A stretch of DNA of 64,000 nucleotides. It comes from Sodalis praecaptivus (GTDB lineage: Bacteria; Pseudomonadota; Gammaproteobacteria; Enterobacterales; Enterobacteriaceae). This document shows, in pieces, positions 15,804 to 25,375 of this stretch; the stretch's first letter is position 1, and each line of letters starts with the position of its first letter. The stretch is from positions 3,276,760-3,340,759 of the forward strand of contig NZ_CP006569.1 in NCBI RefSeq assembly GCF_000517425.1, given 5' to 3'. The notes beneath the pieces were generated by a model. That model worked only from the letters and a program-made list of their open reading frames with translations, did not search any database and was not told the DNA's origin. Made by a program: the position numbers and the translations under genes.

Positions 15804-18404
15804 ATGACCGCCAAAGAAAAAATCTATCAAAACATCGTCGCGCGCTATGCGCATCATCATGCCGGTTTCACCGCCCAGGATTGCGCCCAATTCCTGGTCG
15901 TCAACCGCAGCGTTATTAGCCACTATCTCAACCGCCTGTGTGAGGATGGCAAACTGTGCAAACACCCCGGCCGTCCGGTGCGGTTTTATATCGCGGCCGC
16001 CGACGGGTGCGCCGTCACGGCGATGCCGCCACGCCGTCAGGATGTTTTTAGCAAGCTTATCGGGGATGAGGGCAGCCTGCGCGAACAGGTCGCGCTTTGC
16101 CGTTCAGCCGTTGACTACCCTTCCGGCGGTCTGCCGCTGCTGTTGGTCGGCGAAAGCGGTGTGGGTAAGAGTTTTGTCGCAGGCATCATCCACCGCTATG
16201 CGCAGGAACGTGGCGTGATAAAACCCGATAAAGCGCTGATAGAGTTGAACTGTGCGGATTACGCGAATAATCCCGAACTGCTTTCCGCGATGCTCTTTGG
16301 CTATATCAAAGGGGCCTTTACCGGCGCCGATCGGGAAAAAAACGGCTTACTCGATGAAGCCCACGACGGTTTCCTATTTTTAGATGAAGTTCATCGCCTG
16401 TCCGCCGAGAATCAAGAAAAGCTGTTCTTGTTTATGGATAAAGGCTATTTTCATCGATTGGGCGACAACCGGGTGAAACACCCGGCCCATATCCGCTTCA
16501 TCTTCGCCACCACTGAAAATACCGATCACGTATTACTCAACACTTTCCGGCGTCGCATTCCGATCAAGGTAGAATTGCCCAACTTCGCCTCACGCCCGTT
16601 GACGGAAAGAGTCGCTTTGGTGGAAGATTTTTTTCTGCGCGAAGCACAGTGCCTTGAGCAGAATATTACTCTCAGCACGGCCTTGTTAAATCAACTGGTG
16701 ACGTCCCCCATTCGCGGCAATATTGGCGAGTTGAAAAATCAGATTAAAGTGCTGTGTGCCACCGCCTGGAGCGAAAGCGCTCCCGGGCAGACGCTGATAG
16801 TCAATTCCGCCTCGCCTTGTGAACCGCTGTCCCGCGACGACACGACAACGTTTCACTGGCAAACCGAAGGGCGCACCGGCCTGACGGTGTCTGCCCTATT
16901 GCCGAAAGCGATGACGGACGACGTTATCTTCCAGGAATTTTGTCACAGCGGGAATGTGTTACTCCTGATCCGCAAACTGGAACACCGCTTATCCGCCATC
17001 AGCGGCATTCTCCCTCATCCGCAATGGTACGCCGGTTACCTATGGCAGAAGGTCACGTATGCGGTAGATGAGTTAGAAGAGCTGAGCGGGCAGGAAATCG
17101 GCCAAGACGGACGCAAGGCCATTTACCTCTGCCTAAATTATGCTTTGCATCAGCAGTCCGACGCGGCGACGTTAGAGCAGCTCAACGATATCACCGACTA
17201 TGTCGCGCAAAAAGCACGCATGCTGGCGCAAGAGACCATCCGATTGCTGCACCAGCATGTGACGGAACAGCCGCTGCCTTTGTTAATGCCGCTACTCGGC
17301 ACCGTCTTCACGCGTCAGGTCGGCGATGACGATGTTATTCAGGGGATAATCGTCGCCCACGGCAGGGCAACCGCGACCAGTATCGCCGGTATTGCCAATA
17401 AGTTAAGCGGTGGATTTTATCTTAAAGCTTTCGATATGCCCTATTCCGTCTCGACGCGAGCTATCATTGATCGCCTGATTGACCATCTCAACAATTTCAC
17501 GACCCGCGGCGGGTTGATTATTCTGGTGGATATGGGCTCGTTAAAGGAGATATATCAGGAAATTAAATTGCATCTCCATTGTGAGCTGCTGGTGGTCAAT
17601 AATGTCAGTACCGCTATGGCGCTGGATATCGCCGGCAAAATTCAACATCGCGTACCGATGAAAGCCATTATCGAAGGGCTCCAGGGCGCCTATGAGATTG
17701 AAGCACGGTATTATCAGGGGCTGCTGCCGGGCAATAAAATAATCATTTCATGCATTTCAGGCGAAGGCATCGCCAAAAAGCTTAAGGATATCGTTCAGCG
17801 CTACCTGGCAGGTGAAAACATAGAGATTATTACCCTGGAGTATGATGATCTAAAATGGAAAATCGCCCACGACGCGCAGGCCCTCAACGGCACGCGATTG
17901 ATTATCACCACCACCGATCTTGAAGCGGGTTACCTGCCGTCATTAAGCGTCCATCAGTTGGTAAAAGAGAAAGCATCCGTGCTGCGGCAGAAGTACTTTA
18001 CCGATCTTGTCAGCCCGACCGCGCTGGAACCAATGATTGATGAGGTTGTTAAGCTATTTACCGTTGAAGGCGTCGCCGGCAGGCTGAACTTCCTTAATCC
18101 TTCGGTGGTTATCGACGAGGTGGAGGCGGTGATCAAACAATATGAGTCTTTTTATAAACGCCATTTTGAAAGCTACCTACGAATGAATCTCTTCATGCAC
18201 ATTGCGTTAATGATAGAACGCTTGATGGTCAACGCCGGCATGGACAACCGCGACCAGGCTACGCTTACCGAGCCCCAGCACCAATTTGTCGCGTTACAGC
18301 CGACCTTTTATCAAGCGCTGGTACGCAAATATCATATCGCCCTGCCGTTAACCGAAATGTTGATGGTTTATGAAATTATGGAGCCCTGGATCGATCCCGA
18401 CTAA
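15804..18404 (+). CDS. LevR/DgaR-type sigma-54-dependent PTS regulator
   Basis: The 866-aa protein has an N-terminal HTH (about 1-60; QFLVVNRSVISHYLNRL), an AAA+ sigma-54 activator domain with Walker A GESGVGKS (116-123), GAFTGA (170-175) and Walker B FLFLDE (Asp194-Glu195), then PRD1, an EIIA-man-like domain (IIVAHGRATATSIAG), an EIIB-like segment (SCISGEGIAKKL) and a C-terminal PRD2. In this family PTS phosphorylation of the EIIA and PRD histidines tunes activation by substrate. I chose ATG 15804 because MTAKEKIYQ matches family N-termini; 15795 and 15741 are alternatives and none has a strong ribosome site. It directly precedes a -24/-12 promoter and the PTS operon it presumably controls. 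Confidence 0.9.
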   Translation: MTAKEKIYQNIVARYAHHHAGFTAQDCAQFLVVNRSVISHYLNRLCEDGKLCKHPGRPVRFYIAAADGCAVTAMPPRRQDVFSKLIGDEGSLREQVALCRSAVDYPSGGLPLLLVGESGVGKSFVAGIIHRYAQERGVIKPDKALIELNCADYANNPELLSAMLFGYIKGAFTGADREKNGLLDEAHDGFLFLDEVHRLSAENQEKLFLFMDKGYFHRLGDNRVKHPAHIRFIFATTENTDHVLLNTFRRRIPIKVELPNFASRPLTERVALVEDFFLREAQCLEQNITLSTALLNQLVTSPIRGNIGELKNQIKVLCATAWSESAPGQTLIVNSASPCEPLSRDDTTTFHWQTEGRTGLTVSALLPKAMTDDVIFQEFCHSGNVLLLIRKLEHRLSAISGILPHPQWYAGYLWQKVTYAVDELEELSGQEIGQDGRKAIYLCLNYALHQQSDAATLEQLNDITDYVAQKARMLAQETIRLLHQHVTEQPLPLLMPLLGTVFTRQVGDDDVIQGIIVAHGRATATSIAGIANKLSGGFYLKAFDMPYSVSTRAIIDRLIDHLNNFTTRGGLIILVDMGSLKEIYQEIKLHLHCELLVVNNVSTAMALDIAGKIQHRVPMKAIIEGLQGAYEIEARYYQGLLPGNKIIISCISGEGIAKKLKDIVQRYLAGENIEIITLEYDDLKWKIAHDAQALNGTRLIITTTDLEAGYLPSLSVHQLVKEKASVLRQKYFTDLVSPTALEPMIDEVVKLFTVEGVAGRLNFLNPSVVIDEVEAVIKQYESFYKRHFESYLRMNLFMHIALMIERLMVNAGMDNRDQATLTEPQHQFVALQPTFYQALVRKYHIALPLTEMLMVYEIMEPWIDPD

Positions 18405-18475
18405 TCTGCTTGAACCGGTGGCCGGCCCCCCGTTTGTGCTCTTTACTCGCCCGCCTGTCGGTATGGACACACCCC

Positions 18476-18500
18476 TTCGACACTGATATCAAGCGTCGAA
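18476..18500. promoter_or_regulatory. Candidate upstream activating site, TTCGAC-N13-GTCGAA
   Basis: An inverted repeat with perfect 6-bp arms, centred about 50 bp upstream of the -24 element. Position and symmetry fit an enhancer for the LevR-type activator; binding is not demonstrated. Confidence 0.45.
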
Positions 18501-18539
18501 AATAGATTTATCTCCCTGTTACTTATACAAAAAAATAAC

Positions 18540-18555
18540 TGGCATGAAAGCTGCT
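18540..18555 (+). promoter_or_regulatory. Sigma-54 promoter
   Basis: TGGCATGAAAGCTGCT contains the invariant GG (18541-18542) and GC (18553-18554) separated by 10 bp. The start would be near 18566, about 28 nt before the EIIA start codon. It lies between a sigma-54 activator gene and its likely target operon. Confidence 0.8.
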
Positions 18556-18593
18556 TTGCGTTGATGACCCAGATAAACAGTAAAGGAGTCGAC

Positions 18594-19076
18594 ATGCGAG
18601 AAATCTATATCGCGAGCCACGGAGAATATGCCAGAGGTATCGTTTCCGGTCTCAGCTTATTAATTGGCGACGATCATGGCGTCACACCCATTTGCGCCTA
18701 CTGCGGCGATATCAGCAATACCGCCGAACTGGAGCAGTACCTGGATAATTTGACGCTGGACGCCGCGGGTCGTGGAAACGAGGTCATTCTTTTTACCGAT
18801 ATGCTCGGCGGCAGCGTCAATAACACCGCGATCCTGGTGATGATGCGCCACCCGCAACTTCATGTCATTGCGGGGGCAAACCTCATCATGCTGATGGAAT
18901 TTTGTCTATCGGAACAGCCGACGACGGCGCTACGCATTACGGCGGCCATTGCCATGGCCACCGACGCCATGTGCTACGTTAACCGACTGCCGGAAATCCT
19001 GCTTGCTGCTGATGCTGGCGCCTCCGATGAACACGATAACAATGATGATTTTTTTTCCACCAAGGCGTTGTCATGA
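18594..19076 (+). CDS. PTS mannose-family EIIA
   Basis: The 160-aa protein begins MREIYIASHGEYARG with phospho-acceptor His9 in the ASHG motif, followed by VILFTDMLGGSVNN, typical of EIIA-man/lev. The start at 18594 has AAAGGAG 5 nt upstream; a longer frame is discarded. It is the first gene of the sigma-54 operon and its stop overlaps the next start (ATGA). It passes phosphate from HPr to EIIB. Confidence 0.9.
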   Translation: MREIYIASHGEYARGIVSGLSLLIGDDHGVTPICAYCGDISNTAELEQYLDNLTLDAAGRGNEVILFTDMLGGSVNNTAILVMMRHPQLHVIAGANLIMLMEFCLSEQPTTALRITAAIAMATDAMCYVNRLPEILLAADAGASDEHDNNDDFFSTKALS

Positions 19077-20251
19077 ACAGGGTAATATTAGAACCTTTGG
19101 CGACGCGTTTTCAACGGACGCCCGCCCGTCTGAATCAAAGCGAACTAGCGCAGGCAATTCAGCAGGTACTGGCGAAAATAGACGCACAGTTGCCCCGCTT
19201 TAGCTCGACTTTCCCCGCCGCCTGCGCCGTAGACGGGCGCTATCTGGCGGTGGAGAAAGTAGATTGGACGGAAGGTTTCTGGACAGGTCTGCTTTGGCTT
19301 GCCTTTCAGGTGACCGGCGATGATAAATACCGCCGGGTGGCGGAGAGATTTCTCGATGATTTTGCCCTGCGGCTGGCTAAAGGTATTCATATCGATACAC
19401 ACGATTTGGGTTTCCTTTATCAGCTTTCCTGCGTGAACGCCTGGAAAATTACCGGCAACGTCCACGCCCGTGAAATTGCGTTAACGGCGGCAGAGCATTT
19501 GTATCGCCGCTATAACGCAACCGCCGGCGTCATTCAGGCATGGGGGGATTTACGCGATCCCGCGCGTCAAGGCAGAATGATTATCGATTGTAATCTGAAT
19601 TTACCGCTACTGTTTTGGGCTGCCAACGAAACCGGCAATAGCGCCTATCGCACAGCCGCCGCGACCCATTTGCGTCAGGCTGCCCGCTATTTAGTGCGTG
19701 ACGATGCGTCGACGTTCCACACTTATTATTTAGACATTCATACCGGCAACGCGCTGGGGGGCGATACCCACCAGGGCTTCAGCGATAATTCCTGCTGGGC
19801 GCGTGGTCAAGCTTGGGGCATCTACGGCTTCGCGCTAGGGTTTAATTACACCGGCGATCCACAGCTGCCGATATTAACCCGTAAATTAACGCACTATTTT
19901 CTAAATCGCTTGCCTGACGATTTCATTTGTTATTGGGATCTCATATTTACCGACCAAGATCGTGCCTGGCGTGATACTTCCGCCGCCGCTATTGCCGTGT
20001 GCGGCATGCTTGAACTGCTTAAACAACTCCCGCAGACCGACGAATATCGTTCAGCCTATCTGCATGCCGTAGCGACAATAATGCGTCAATTGCAGCAACG
20101 CTATAGCACCGGGCAGGAAGACGGGTTACTTCGTGAAGGCGTTTATAACTATGGTCGCAATATGGGCATCAATGTCGCCAATTTGTGGGGCGATTATTTT
20201 TATTTTGAAGCGTTAGTTCGCTTATCTCAACCCTGGTCGCCGTACTGGTAA
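19073..20251 (+). CDS. GH88 unsaturated glucuronyl hydrolase
   Basis: The 392-aa cytoplasmic enzyme has the GH88 signatures WTEGFWTGLLWLAF, DTHDLGFLYQLS, IIDCNLNLPLLFWA, QGFSDNSCWARGQAWGIYG and CYWDL. Asp111 and Asp172 correspond to the catalytic Asp88 and Asp149 of Bacillus UGL, with the same 61-residue spacing. The family removes 4,5-unsaturated uronic acid from the non-reducing end of oligosaccharides made by polysaccharide lyases (hyaluronan, chondroitin, heparin, gellan). It has no signal peptide, so the substrate must be imported first, here presumably by the surrounding PTS. GH105 is the alternative but fits less well. Confidence 0.9.
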   Translation: MNRVILEPLATRFQRTPARLNQSELAQAIQQVLAKIDAQLPRFSSTFPAACAVDGRYLAVEKVDWTEGFWTGLLWLAFQVTGDDKYRRVAERFLDDFALRLAKGIHIDTHDLGFLYQLSCVNAWKITGNVHAREIALTAAEHLYRRYNATAGVIQAWGDLRDPARQGRMIIDCNLNLPLLFWAANETGNSAYRTAAATHLRQAARYLVRDDASTFHTYYLDIHTGNALGGDTHQGFSDNSCWARGQAWGIYGFALGFNYTGDPQLPILTRKLTHYFLNRLPDDFICYWDLIFTDQDRAWRDTSAAAIAVCGMLELLKQLPQTDEYRSAYLHAVATIMRQLQQRYSTGQEDGLLREGVYNYGRNMGINVANLWGDYFYFEALVRLSQPWSPYW

Positions 20252-20273
20252 GTACGGTTTAGGAGCGTTAACT

Positions 20274-20765
20274 ATGATTTCATTGATTCGGCTGGATGAC
20301 CGTCTCATCCATGGTCAAGTCGCCGTGGTCTGGACCAAATATTTAGGGGTCAACCGCATACTGGTGGCCAACGATCACATTATTAATAATGATGTACAAA
20401 AAATGTCGCTGCGCATGGCGGCGCCCGATACGGCGAAATGCGCCATTATGGCCGTCGACGAGGCTAAAGAGGTCCTCAACGATCCGAGGGCCGTCAATAT
20501 GAAGATTATGGTGATTATTAACCATCCGGCCGATGCCAGGCGGATTATCGAACACCTCCCCGCCATAAAAACGCTTAACATCGCCAATTATGGGCGTATT
20601 ACCGATAACCTGGCGGCGAAAACCCGTGTGGCCGATACCGTCTATGTTACCCCGGAAGACATCGCTGATTTTATGGCGATTGCCGCGCGGGGCGTCAGCG
20701 TGGAATATCAAGTGCTGCCGTCGCATCCGGTCAAAAATTTCATCGAGATGTTGAAATCCGCTTAA
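20274..20765 (+). CDS. PTS mannose/fructose/sorbose-family EIIB
   Basis: The 163-aa protein begins MISLIRLDDRLIHGQV with phospho-His13 in the IHGQ motif, and VLPSHPVKNFIEML closes it. It accepts phosphate from EIIA and gives it to the sugar during EIIC/EIID transport. It lies 22 nt after the hydrolase gene. Confidence 0.92.
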   Translation: MISLIRLDDRLIHGQVAVVWTKYLGVNRILVANDHIINNDVQKMSLRMAAPDTAKCAIMAVDEAKEVLNDPRAVNMKIMVIINHPADARRIIEHLPAIKTLNIANYGRITDNLAAKTRVADTVYVTPEDIADFMAIAARGVSVEYQVLPSHPVKNFIEMLKSA

Positions 20766-20784
20766 TGATCTTTGGGGACCTATT

Positions 20785-21591
20785 ATGATCACACAAGCCT
20801 TACTCGTCGCTCTGGTGTTATATATCGCAAAATTCAGCGATCACGGCCTGGGGCAACCGCTGGTGGAACGCCCTCTGATCTGTGGCGCAATGGTGGGTGT
20901 TGTATTGGGGGATTTCCAGCAGGGCATTATCATTGGCGCCTCGCTTGAGCTAATTTTCCTCGGCACCATTACTATTGGCGGGTCGGTTCCCGCCGATCTG
21001 GCGGTGGGCTCCGTACTGGCTTCGGCCTTCACTATTTTGACCAAGGCCGAACCGGCGGTGGCGGTAGCGCTGGCATTGCCCATTAGCCTGCTGGCGGTCT
21101 TTGTTTATCAGGTCGAAAAGTTGATTTATACCGGATTGGTGGAAAAATACGATGCGTTGTTGAATGCCGGTCGCGATAAAGCGGCATTAGGCATGACCTT
21201 CGGCATGATGCTGTTTTACGGCGTGCCTTTCGCCATCATCGCTTTTTTTGGCATTTTGTATGGGACGGACGTTATCCGTTCGCTGGTGGAAAGTATTCCG
21301 CCCACCGTAATGCGCGGCATGACCGCGGTCGGCGGTATTTTGCCGGCATTGGGATTCGCCATTTTGCTTAAATCGCTATGGAACAAACAGCTGGCGGCAT
21401 TCTTCTTTATCGGCTTCGCGCTGGCGGCGTACTTGCAATTGCCCATTATGGGCATAGCCATCCTGGCAGGCGCGGTAGCGGTCTACTTATGCTTTACCGA
21501 ATTCAATCAACTCAAAATGTTCAACAGCTTAAAAGTCACCACAACCGCACCCGCCGCCGTGGACGATAAAGAGGGGTTTTTCAATGACTGA
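20785..21591 (+). CDS. PTS mannose/fructose/sorbose-family EIIC
   Basis: The 268-aa inner-membrane protein has the family segments LVERPLICGAMVGVVLGDF, GIIIGASLELIFLGTITIGG and a Pro/Gly-rich transmembrane core. It overlaps the EIID start by 8 nt, so the two are probably translationally coupled, as in other man-type systems where IIC and IID form the channel. Confidence 0.92.
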   Translation: MITQALLVALVLYIAKFSDHGLGQPLVERPLICGAMVGVVLGDFQQGIIIGASLELIFLGTITIGGSVPADLAVGSVLASAFTILTKAEPAVAVALALPISLLAVFVYQVEKLIYTGLVEKYDALLNAGRDKAALGMTFGMMLFYGVPFAIIAFFGILYGTDVIRSLVESIPPTVMRGMTAVGGILPALGFAILLKSLWNKQLAAFFFIGFALAAYLQLPIMGIAILAGAVAVYLCFTEFNQLKMFNSLKVTTTAPAAVDDKEGFFND

Positions 21592-22423
21592 CAACACGCT
21601 CTCCCAGGCAGCCGCCGGACAGGAGACCAAAGAAACCAGCAAAATGTTCCGCCAACTGTTTTTTCGCCAGTTCCAGCTGCTTGGGTCAATGAACTATACC
21701 CGTATGGAGGGACTCAGCTATGGCTGGACGCTGGCCCCAATGCTCAAAAAAATCTACCCCCAGCCGCAACAATATCTGGAAGCGTTAAAGCGCAACAGTC
21801 AGTTTTTTAATACCAATCAAGCGTTGGCGCCCTTTATTATGGGGTTGACGCTATCGATGGAAAAAGAGAATGCGACTAATCCGGCCTTTGATACATCCAG
21901 TATTAATGGTATCAAAGTCGCTTTGATGGGGCCTTTCGCCGGGATCGGCGACTCTTTCTTCTACGGCGTACTGCGCATCATCGCCACCGGTATCGCGATT
22001 GGTTTGGCATCGCAGGGTAATTTTTTGGGACCGCTGCTTTATCTGCTGGTCTACAATATCCCGAATCTTCTGGTGCGCTATTACGGCGGTGTCATGGGCT
22101 ATCGCCTTGGCTCTAAATATATCGCCCAAGCGACCGAATCCGGGTTGCTGGGGTGCATTACCAAGGCCGCTACGATAATGGGGTTAATGATGGTGGGTGC
22201 GATGAGCGCCGTCATGGTCAAGTTTGCCACCACCTATAAAACCACCATCGCCGGCCAGCCTTTTGTATTACAAGACCTGCTGGATAAGATCTGCGTAGGG
22301 CTCATTCCGCTACTGCTGGTATTGGGATGCTTCTATTTGCTACAGAAAAAAATCAGCCCTAATAGCGTATTATTGCTGCTCATCGTGTTAGGTTTTGCCG
22401 CCGCCGCAGCAGGTCTTATCTAG
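21584..22423 (+). CDS. PTS mannose/fructose/sorbose-family EIID
   Basis: The 279-aa protein carries the EIID signatures FFRQFQLLGSMNYTRMEGL, YAIxPxLKKIYP-like WTLAPMLKKIY and ALMGPFAGIGDSFFYG, followed by C-terminal membrane helices. It partners the EIIC encoded immediately upstream. Confidence 0.92.
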   Translation: MTDNTLSQAAAGQETKETSKMFRQLFFRQFQLLGSMNYTRMEGLSYGWTLAPMLKKIYPQPQQYLEALKRNSQFFNTNQALAPFIMGLTLSMEKENATNPAFDTSSINGIKVALMGPFAGIGDSFFYGVLRIIATGIAIGLASQGNFLGPLLYLLVYNIPNLLVRYYGGVMGYRLGSKYIAQATESGLLGCITKAATIMGLMMVGAMSAVMVKFATTYKTTIAGQPFVLQDLLDKICVGLIPLLLVLGCFYLLQKKISPNSVLLLLIVLGFAAAAAGLI

Positions 22424-22474
22424 CATCGTGGCGGTGTGTAAATATTCGGTTTTTTAGGCATGCGGCACGAGCGT

Positions 22475-22509
22475 GTCGCCGCGATGACGTTACCGGCCAT
22501 CGCGGCGAC
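22475..22509 (+). other. 12-bp intercistronic hairpin
   Basis: GTCGCCGCGATG (22475-22486) pairs perfectly with CATCGCGGCGAC (22498-22509) around an 11-nt loop, with no T-tract. It lies in the 156-nt gap between EIID and the dehydrogenase, where it could stabilise the upstream mRNA or attenuate the last gene. Confidence 0.6.
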
Positions 22510-22579
22510 GGCCTGCCGTAAGGCAATATCAACAGACACGGGGGGCGTCTGCCTCGGCGCCCCCGCTGCGAGGTGAGAG

Positions 22580-23563
22580 ATGACAATACGCGCGGTTTTT
22601 TTTTCCGATCATCCCCACAAGCTCGACCAGGTTTATGGCGCAGGTCGCCGGCAACGGATAGCCGCGCTGGCTGACGTGTATCCCATCGTAATTTCCAGCG
22701 CAAATTGGCACCAGCATCAGGAGGCGCTGGCAAACATTGACGTCATTTTCTCCAGTTGGGGGATGCCAACGCTGCCGGAATCGGCTATCGACGCGATGGT
22801 TAATGTGCAAGCCCTATTTTACGCCGCCGGCGCCACCGATTATTTTTGCCGCCCCTACCTGCGGCGCAATATTACAGTCGTCAGCGCCTGGCAGGCCAAT
22901 GCCATTCCGGTCGCAGAGTTTTGTCTGGCGCAGATCTTGTTGGCGTTCAAAGGTTATTACCGCGTCAATCAAGACTATACCGGACCATCATCATTTAAAT
23001 CCCTAAGTCAACACCGCTACGCGCCGGGCGCCTATGGCGACACCGTGGCGCTGTTGGGCGCGGGTGCGATTGCCGATAAGCTGCGGGCATTGCTCAGCGC
23101 ATTTGATTTGCGCGTTCTCGTTATTCCCTCGCGGCCAAAGCGGCGCACGGTTTCGCTGGAATCCGCTTTTGAGCAGGCTTTTGTTATCAGCAATCATTTG
23201 CCCAACCGTAGCGACAACGCCGGCTTGATTAAAGGGGAACATTTTGCCCGCATGCGCCATGGCGCGGTATTTATTAATACCGGACGGGGAGCGCAGATCA
23301 ATGAAACCGAGATGGTGAATGTTCTTAGACTACGTCCGGATCTCACTGCACTGCTTGATGTCACCTCGCCTGAGCCACCCTTGATGGGTTCGCCGCTGTA
23401 CACGCTTCCCAATATTCGGCTTACGAGCCATATCGCCGGCGCAATGAATGATGAAACTCGCCGGTTGGCTGATTATGTCATAGAGGAATTTAACCGTTGG
23501 CTCAATGGTCAACCGTTGCACTATCAAATCACCGAAAATAGACTGATGACGCACGCATGCTGA
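22580..23563 (+). CDS. D-isomer-specific 2-hydroxyacid dehydrogenase
   Basis: The 327-aa protein has the NAD-binding LLGAGAIA loop and the catalytic triad of the family: Arg236 (INTGRGA), Glu265 (DVTSPEP) and His284 (TSHIAG). GAGGTGAGAG precedes the start. Members of this subgroup often sit in uronic-acid and polysaccharide gene sets and may reduce a keto-acid released from the unsaturated uronate; the substrate here is inferred from context only. Confidence 0.85.
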   Translation: MTIRAVFFSDHPHKLDQVYGAGRRQRIAALADVYPIVISSANWHQHQEALANIDVIFSSWGMPTLPESAIDAMVNVQALFYAAGATDYFCRPYLRRNITVVSAWQANAIPVAEFCLAQILLAFKGYYRVNQDYTGPSSFKSLSQHRYAPGAYGDTVALLGAGAIADKLRALLSAFDLRVLVIPSRPKRRTVSLESAFEQAFVISNHLPNRSDNAGLIKGEHFARMRHGAVFINTGRGAQINETEMVNVLRLRPDLTALLDVTSPEPPLMGSPLYTLPNIRLTSHIAGAMNDETRRLADYVIEEFNRWLNGQPLHYQITENRLMTHAC

Positions 23564-23814
23564 TATTTCTGCAGCCGATAACCGTGTCAACTTTCCCCTC
23601 CCTCACGTTGGCACGCTGTTACTATCAAAGTCACGCTCAGGCCTATTAGCTAAAAAACTCTGTGCCTCTATCATCACCGACGACATTACCATTCTGAGCT
23701 ATTCATCCGCACCCTGCCGGTTTAGGCCTGACCTGGTCTGTGAGGTATAAACGACCCTCATGAAAAAACATAACCCAGCAGGCAGCGGCATAAACAGGCT
23801 GCGGCTTATCACGC

Positions 23815-24330
23815 TCATAGTAATCCCTGATAGGTCGCAAACACTCCCGTGCGCATCACTTCCGCGTGCCGTTTAGCACGGCTAGGCGTTTGCCGCGCCC
23901 ATGCACTGTTTAACATTCCCGCCGCAGCACCGGTGAAATTACCTGCGGCGATAAGTGCCAATGTATTGGTGAATTTGGCCAGCCCATTGACGCCCATTTG
24001 ATAAGCCATACTGATGAGAATATCCTGCCGGGGCCCATTGCAGGCCTTCATGGCCGCCGCGATGTCAGGCGTTGCCTGCATTTCGTCAACTTTTCGCTTC
24101 ACCAGGTTTTGCAACCATACATCCGATACGTCCTTAGGTACGGTAAATGTATAATGCGAGAGCGGGGTCCCCTTGGGACCCAACAAAATACCTGTACCTG
24201 CCGTTGGGTAACCGAGACTATCGTAATAAGGCATCTCCCTATACCCCTCTTCATAATTTAGCAATGGTATTATCTGACTCACATTTCCCTCCTGCATCAT
24301 TGAATCAAACATTAAGATGGTTTTGTTCAC
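23815..24330 (-). CDS. Phage-type GH24 endolysin (T4-lysozyme-like)
   Basis: The 171-aa protein has NYEEGYREMPYYDSLGYPTAGTG, matching the E-x8-D-x5-T catalytic arrangement of phage GH24 muramidases, and a C-terminal helical region. No signal-anchor is evident, so export would need a holin. Several Met codons near the N-terminus (residues 7, 11, 12) make the start uncertain. It sits alone at the left edge of the prophage-debris island, and no holin or spanin is next to it. Confidence 0.8.
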   Translation of the reverse strand: MNKTILMFDSMMQEGNVSQIIPLLNYEEGYREMPYYDSLGYPTAGTGILLGPKGTPLSHYTFTVPKDVSDVWLQNLVKRKVDEMQATPDIAAAMKACNGPRQDILISMAYQMGVNGLAKFTNTLALIAAGNFTGAAAGMLNSAWARQTPSRAKRHAEVMRTGVFATYQGLL

Positions 24331-25375
24331 TGTATTACGGCTTACTTAGTGATGTAATTTTTTACCTTATCATTCATGCAACCGCCTATAACACGGCGTT
24401 GTGCTCGCTCTGGGTAAACAGAAAAATACACCATCGGGTGATCGCTTTTGTCAATGACGCAGGAAATACGGTGAATTCTGGGCATTGATTCTTTTAAATA
24501 TCGACCAGCGTTACTAACTTCACAATAGATAAAACATTAGTCGTTCAATCCACGTTTGTTAATTCATCTCTTTTTATAACCTTCAAATACGACATCATTA
24601 GATTTCATCTCAAGCATAATAATTCACTACACGCGAATTTGGCTCTCGTTGGCGGAAAGAATGTCTTTAATCATTGTAGCCTCAACATGCAGGCCTTGAA
24701 AATATCGTCAGCACGGTGTGTCCATGTTGATAGCCGGCAAGCAGCTTCCGCCTGCAATCACATTGCACATGTATTTCATCTGCAATTTCTGCATAAAAAA
24801 AGTATATCGGCTTACCAGATAGGCTATTTTTGCAAGTTTTAGCTGGCTGAACTGATTTAGCCTGACATCTAACGCGAACAGCATTGTGCCACGTTGCTTT
24901 TGAGAAGCGATAAGGATAAACACGATAAACCTTGTTTGAGGATGCGTTGTATGGGAAAAATGACGGCCATTGCATATCAGTTCTTTGACATACCTCCATT
25001 GGGAAATGAGTTAAAATCACGACTCACGTTGGTTTAACGACAATCATGATAACGGAAAAATCGATGTTCATTAATGAACATCTTTCTTGTCGAGGGGATT
25101 TTCAACAGTAGCGCCATGACTGATAAAACCATTATTTATGACGATGTTCGCCATGTTACATGACCGTAACTCAGCGCCACCCGACCTGCGACCAGTACCG
25201 ACTTTTAGCCATACTTTTAATGGCACCCAGAAACGGGATACCTACACGAGGTGAAGGATATTGCTATGATCAGCAAGGCTTCAATGCCGCTCGCACGCTC
25301 AGCACACAGACGACTGCGGTCAATAAATAGCATTTATTCGCCTCAGACTTGCAATTTCACTGGGAGATGAAAAGT
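24331..25375. other. AT-rich stretch, no gene recognised
   Basis: About 1 kb with only short, featureless ORFs. The one clear element is a 20-bp perfect palindrome at 25063-25082. Confidence 0.5.
25063..25082. promoter_or_regulatory. 20-bp perfect palindrome
   Basis: GATGTTCATTAATGAACATC is identical on both strands. Length and symmetry suggest an operator for a dimeric repressor; it lies about 290 bp before the small gene at 25376. Confidence 0.45.

Noticed and set aside
24682-25020. 112-aa minus-strand ORF
   Set aside because: No ribosome site, no family features, and it overlaps other equally poor ORFs in AT-rich debris.
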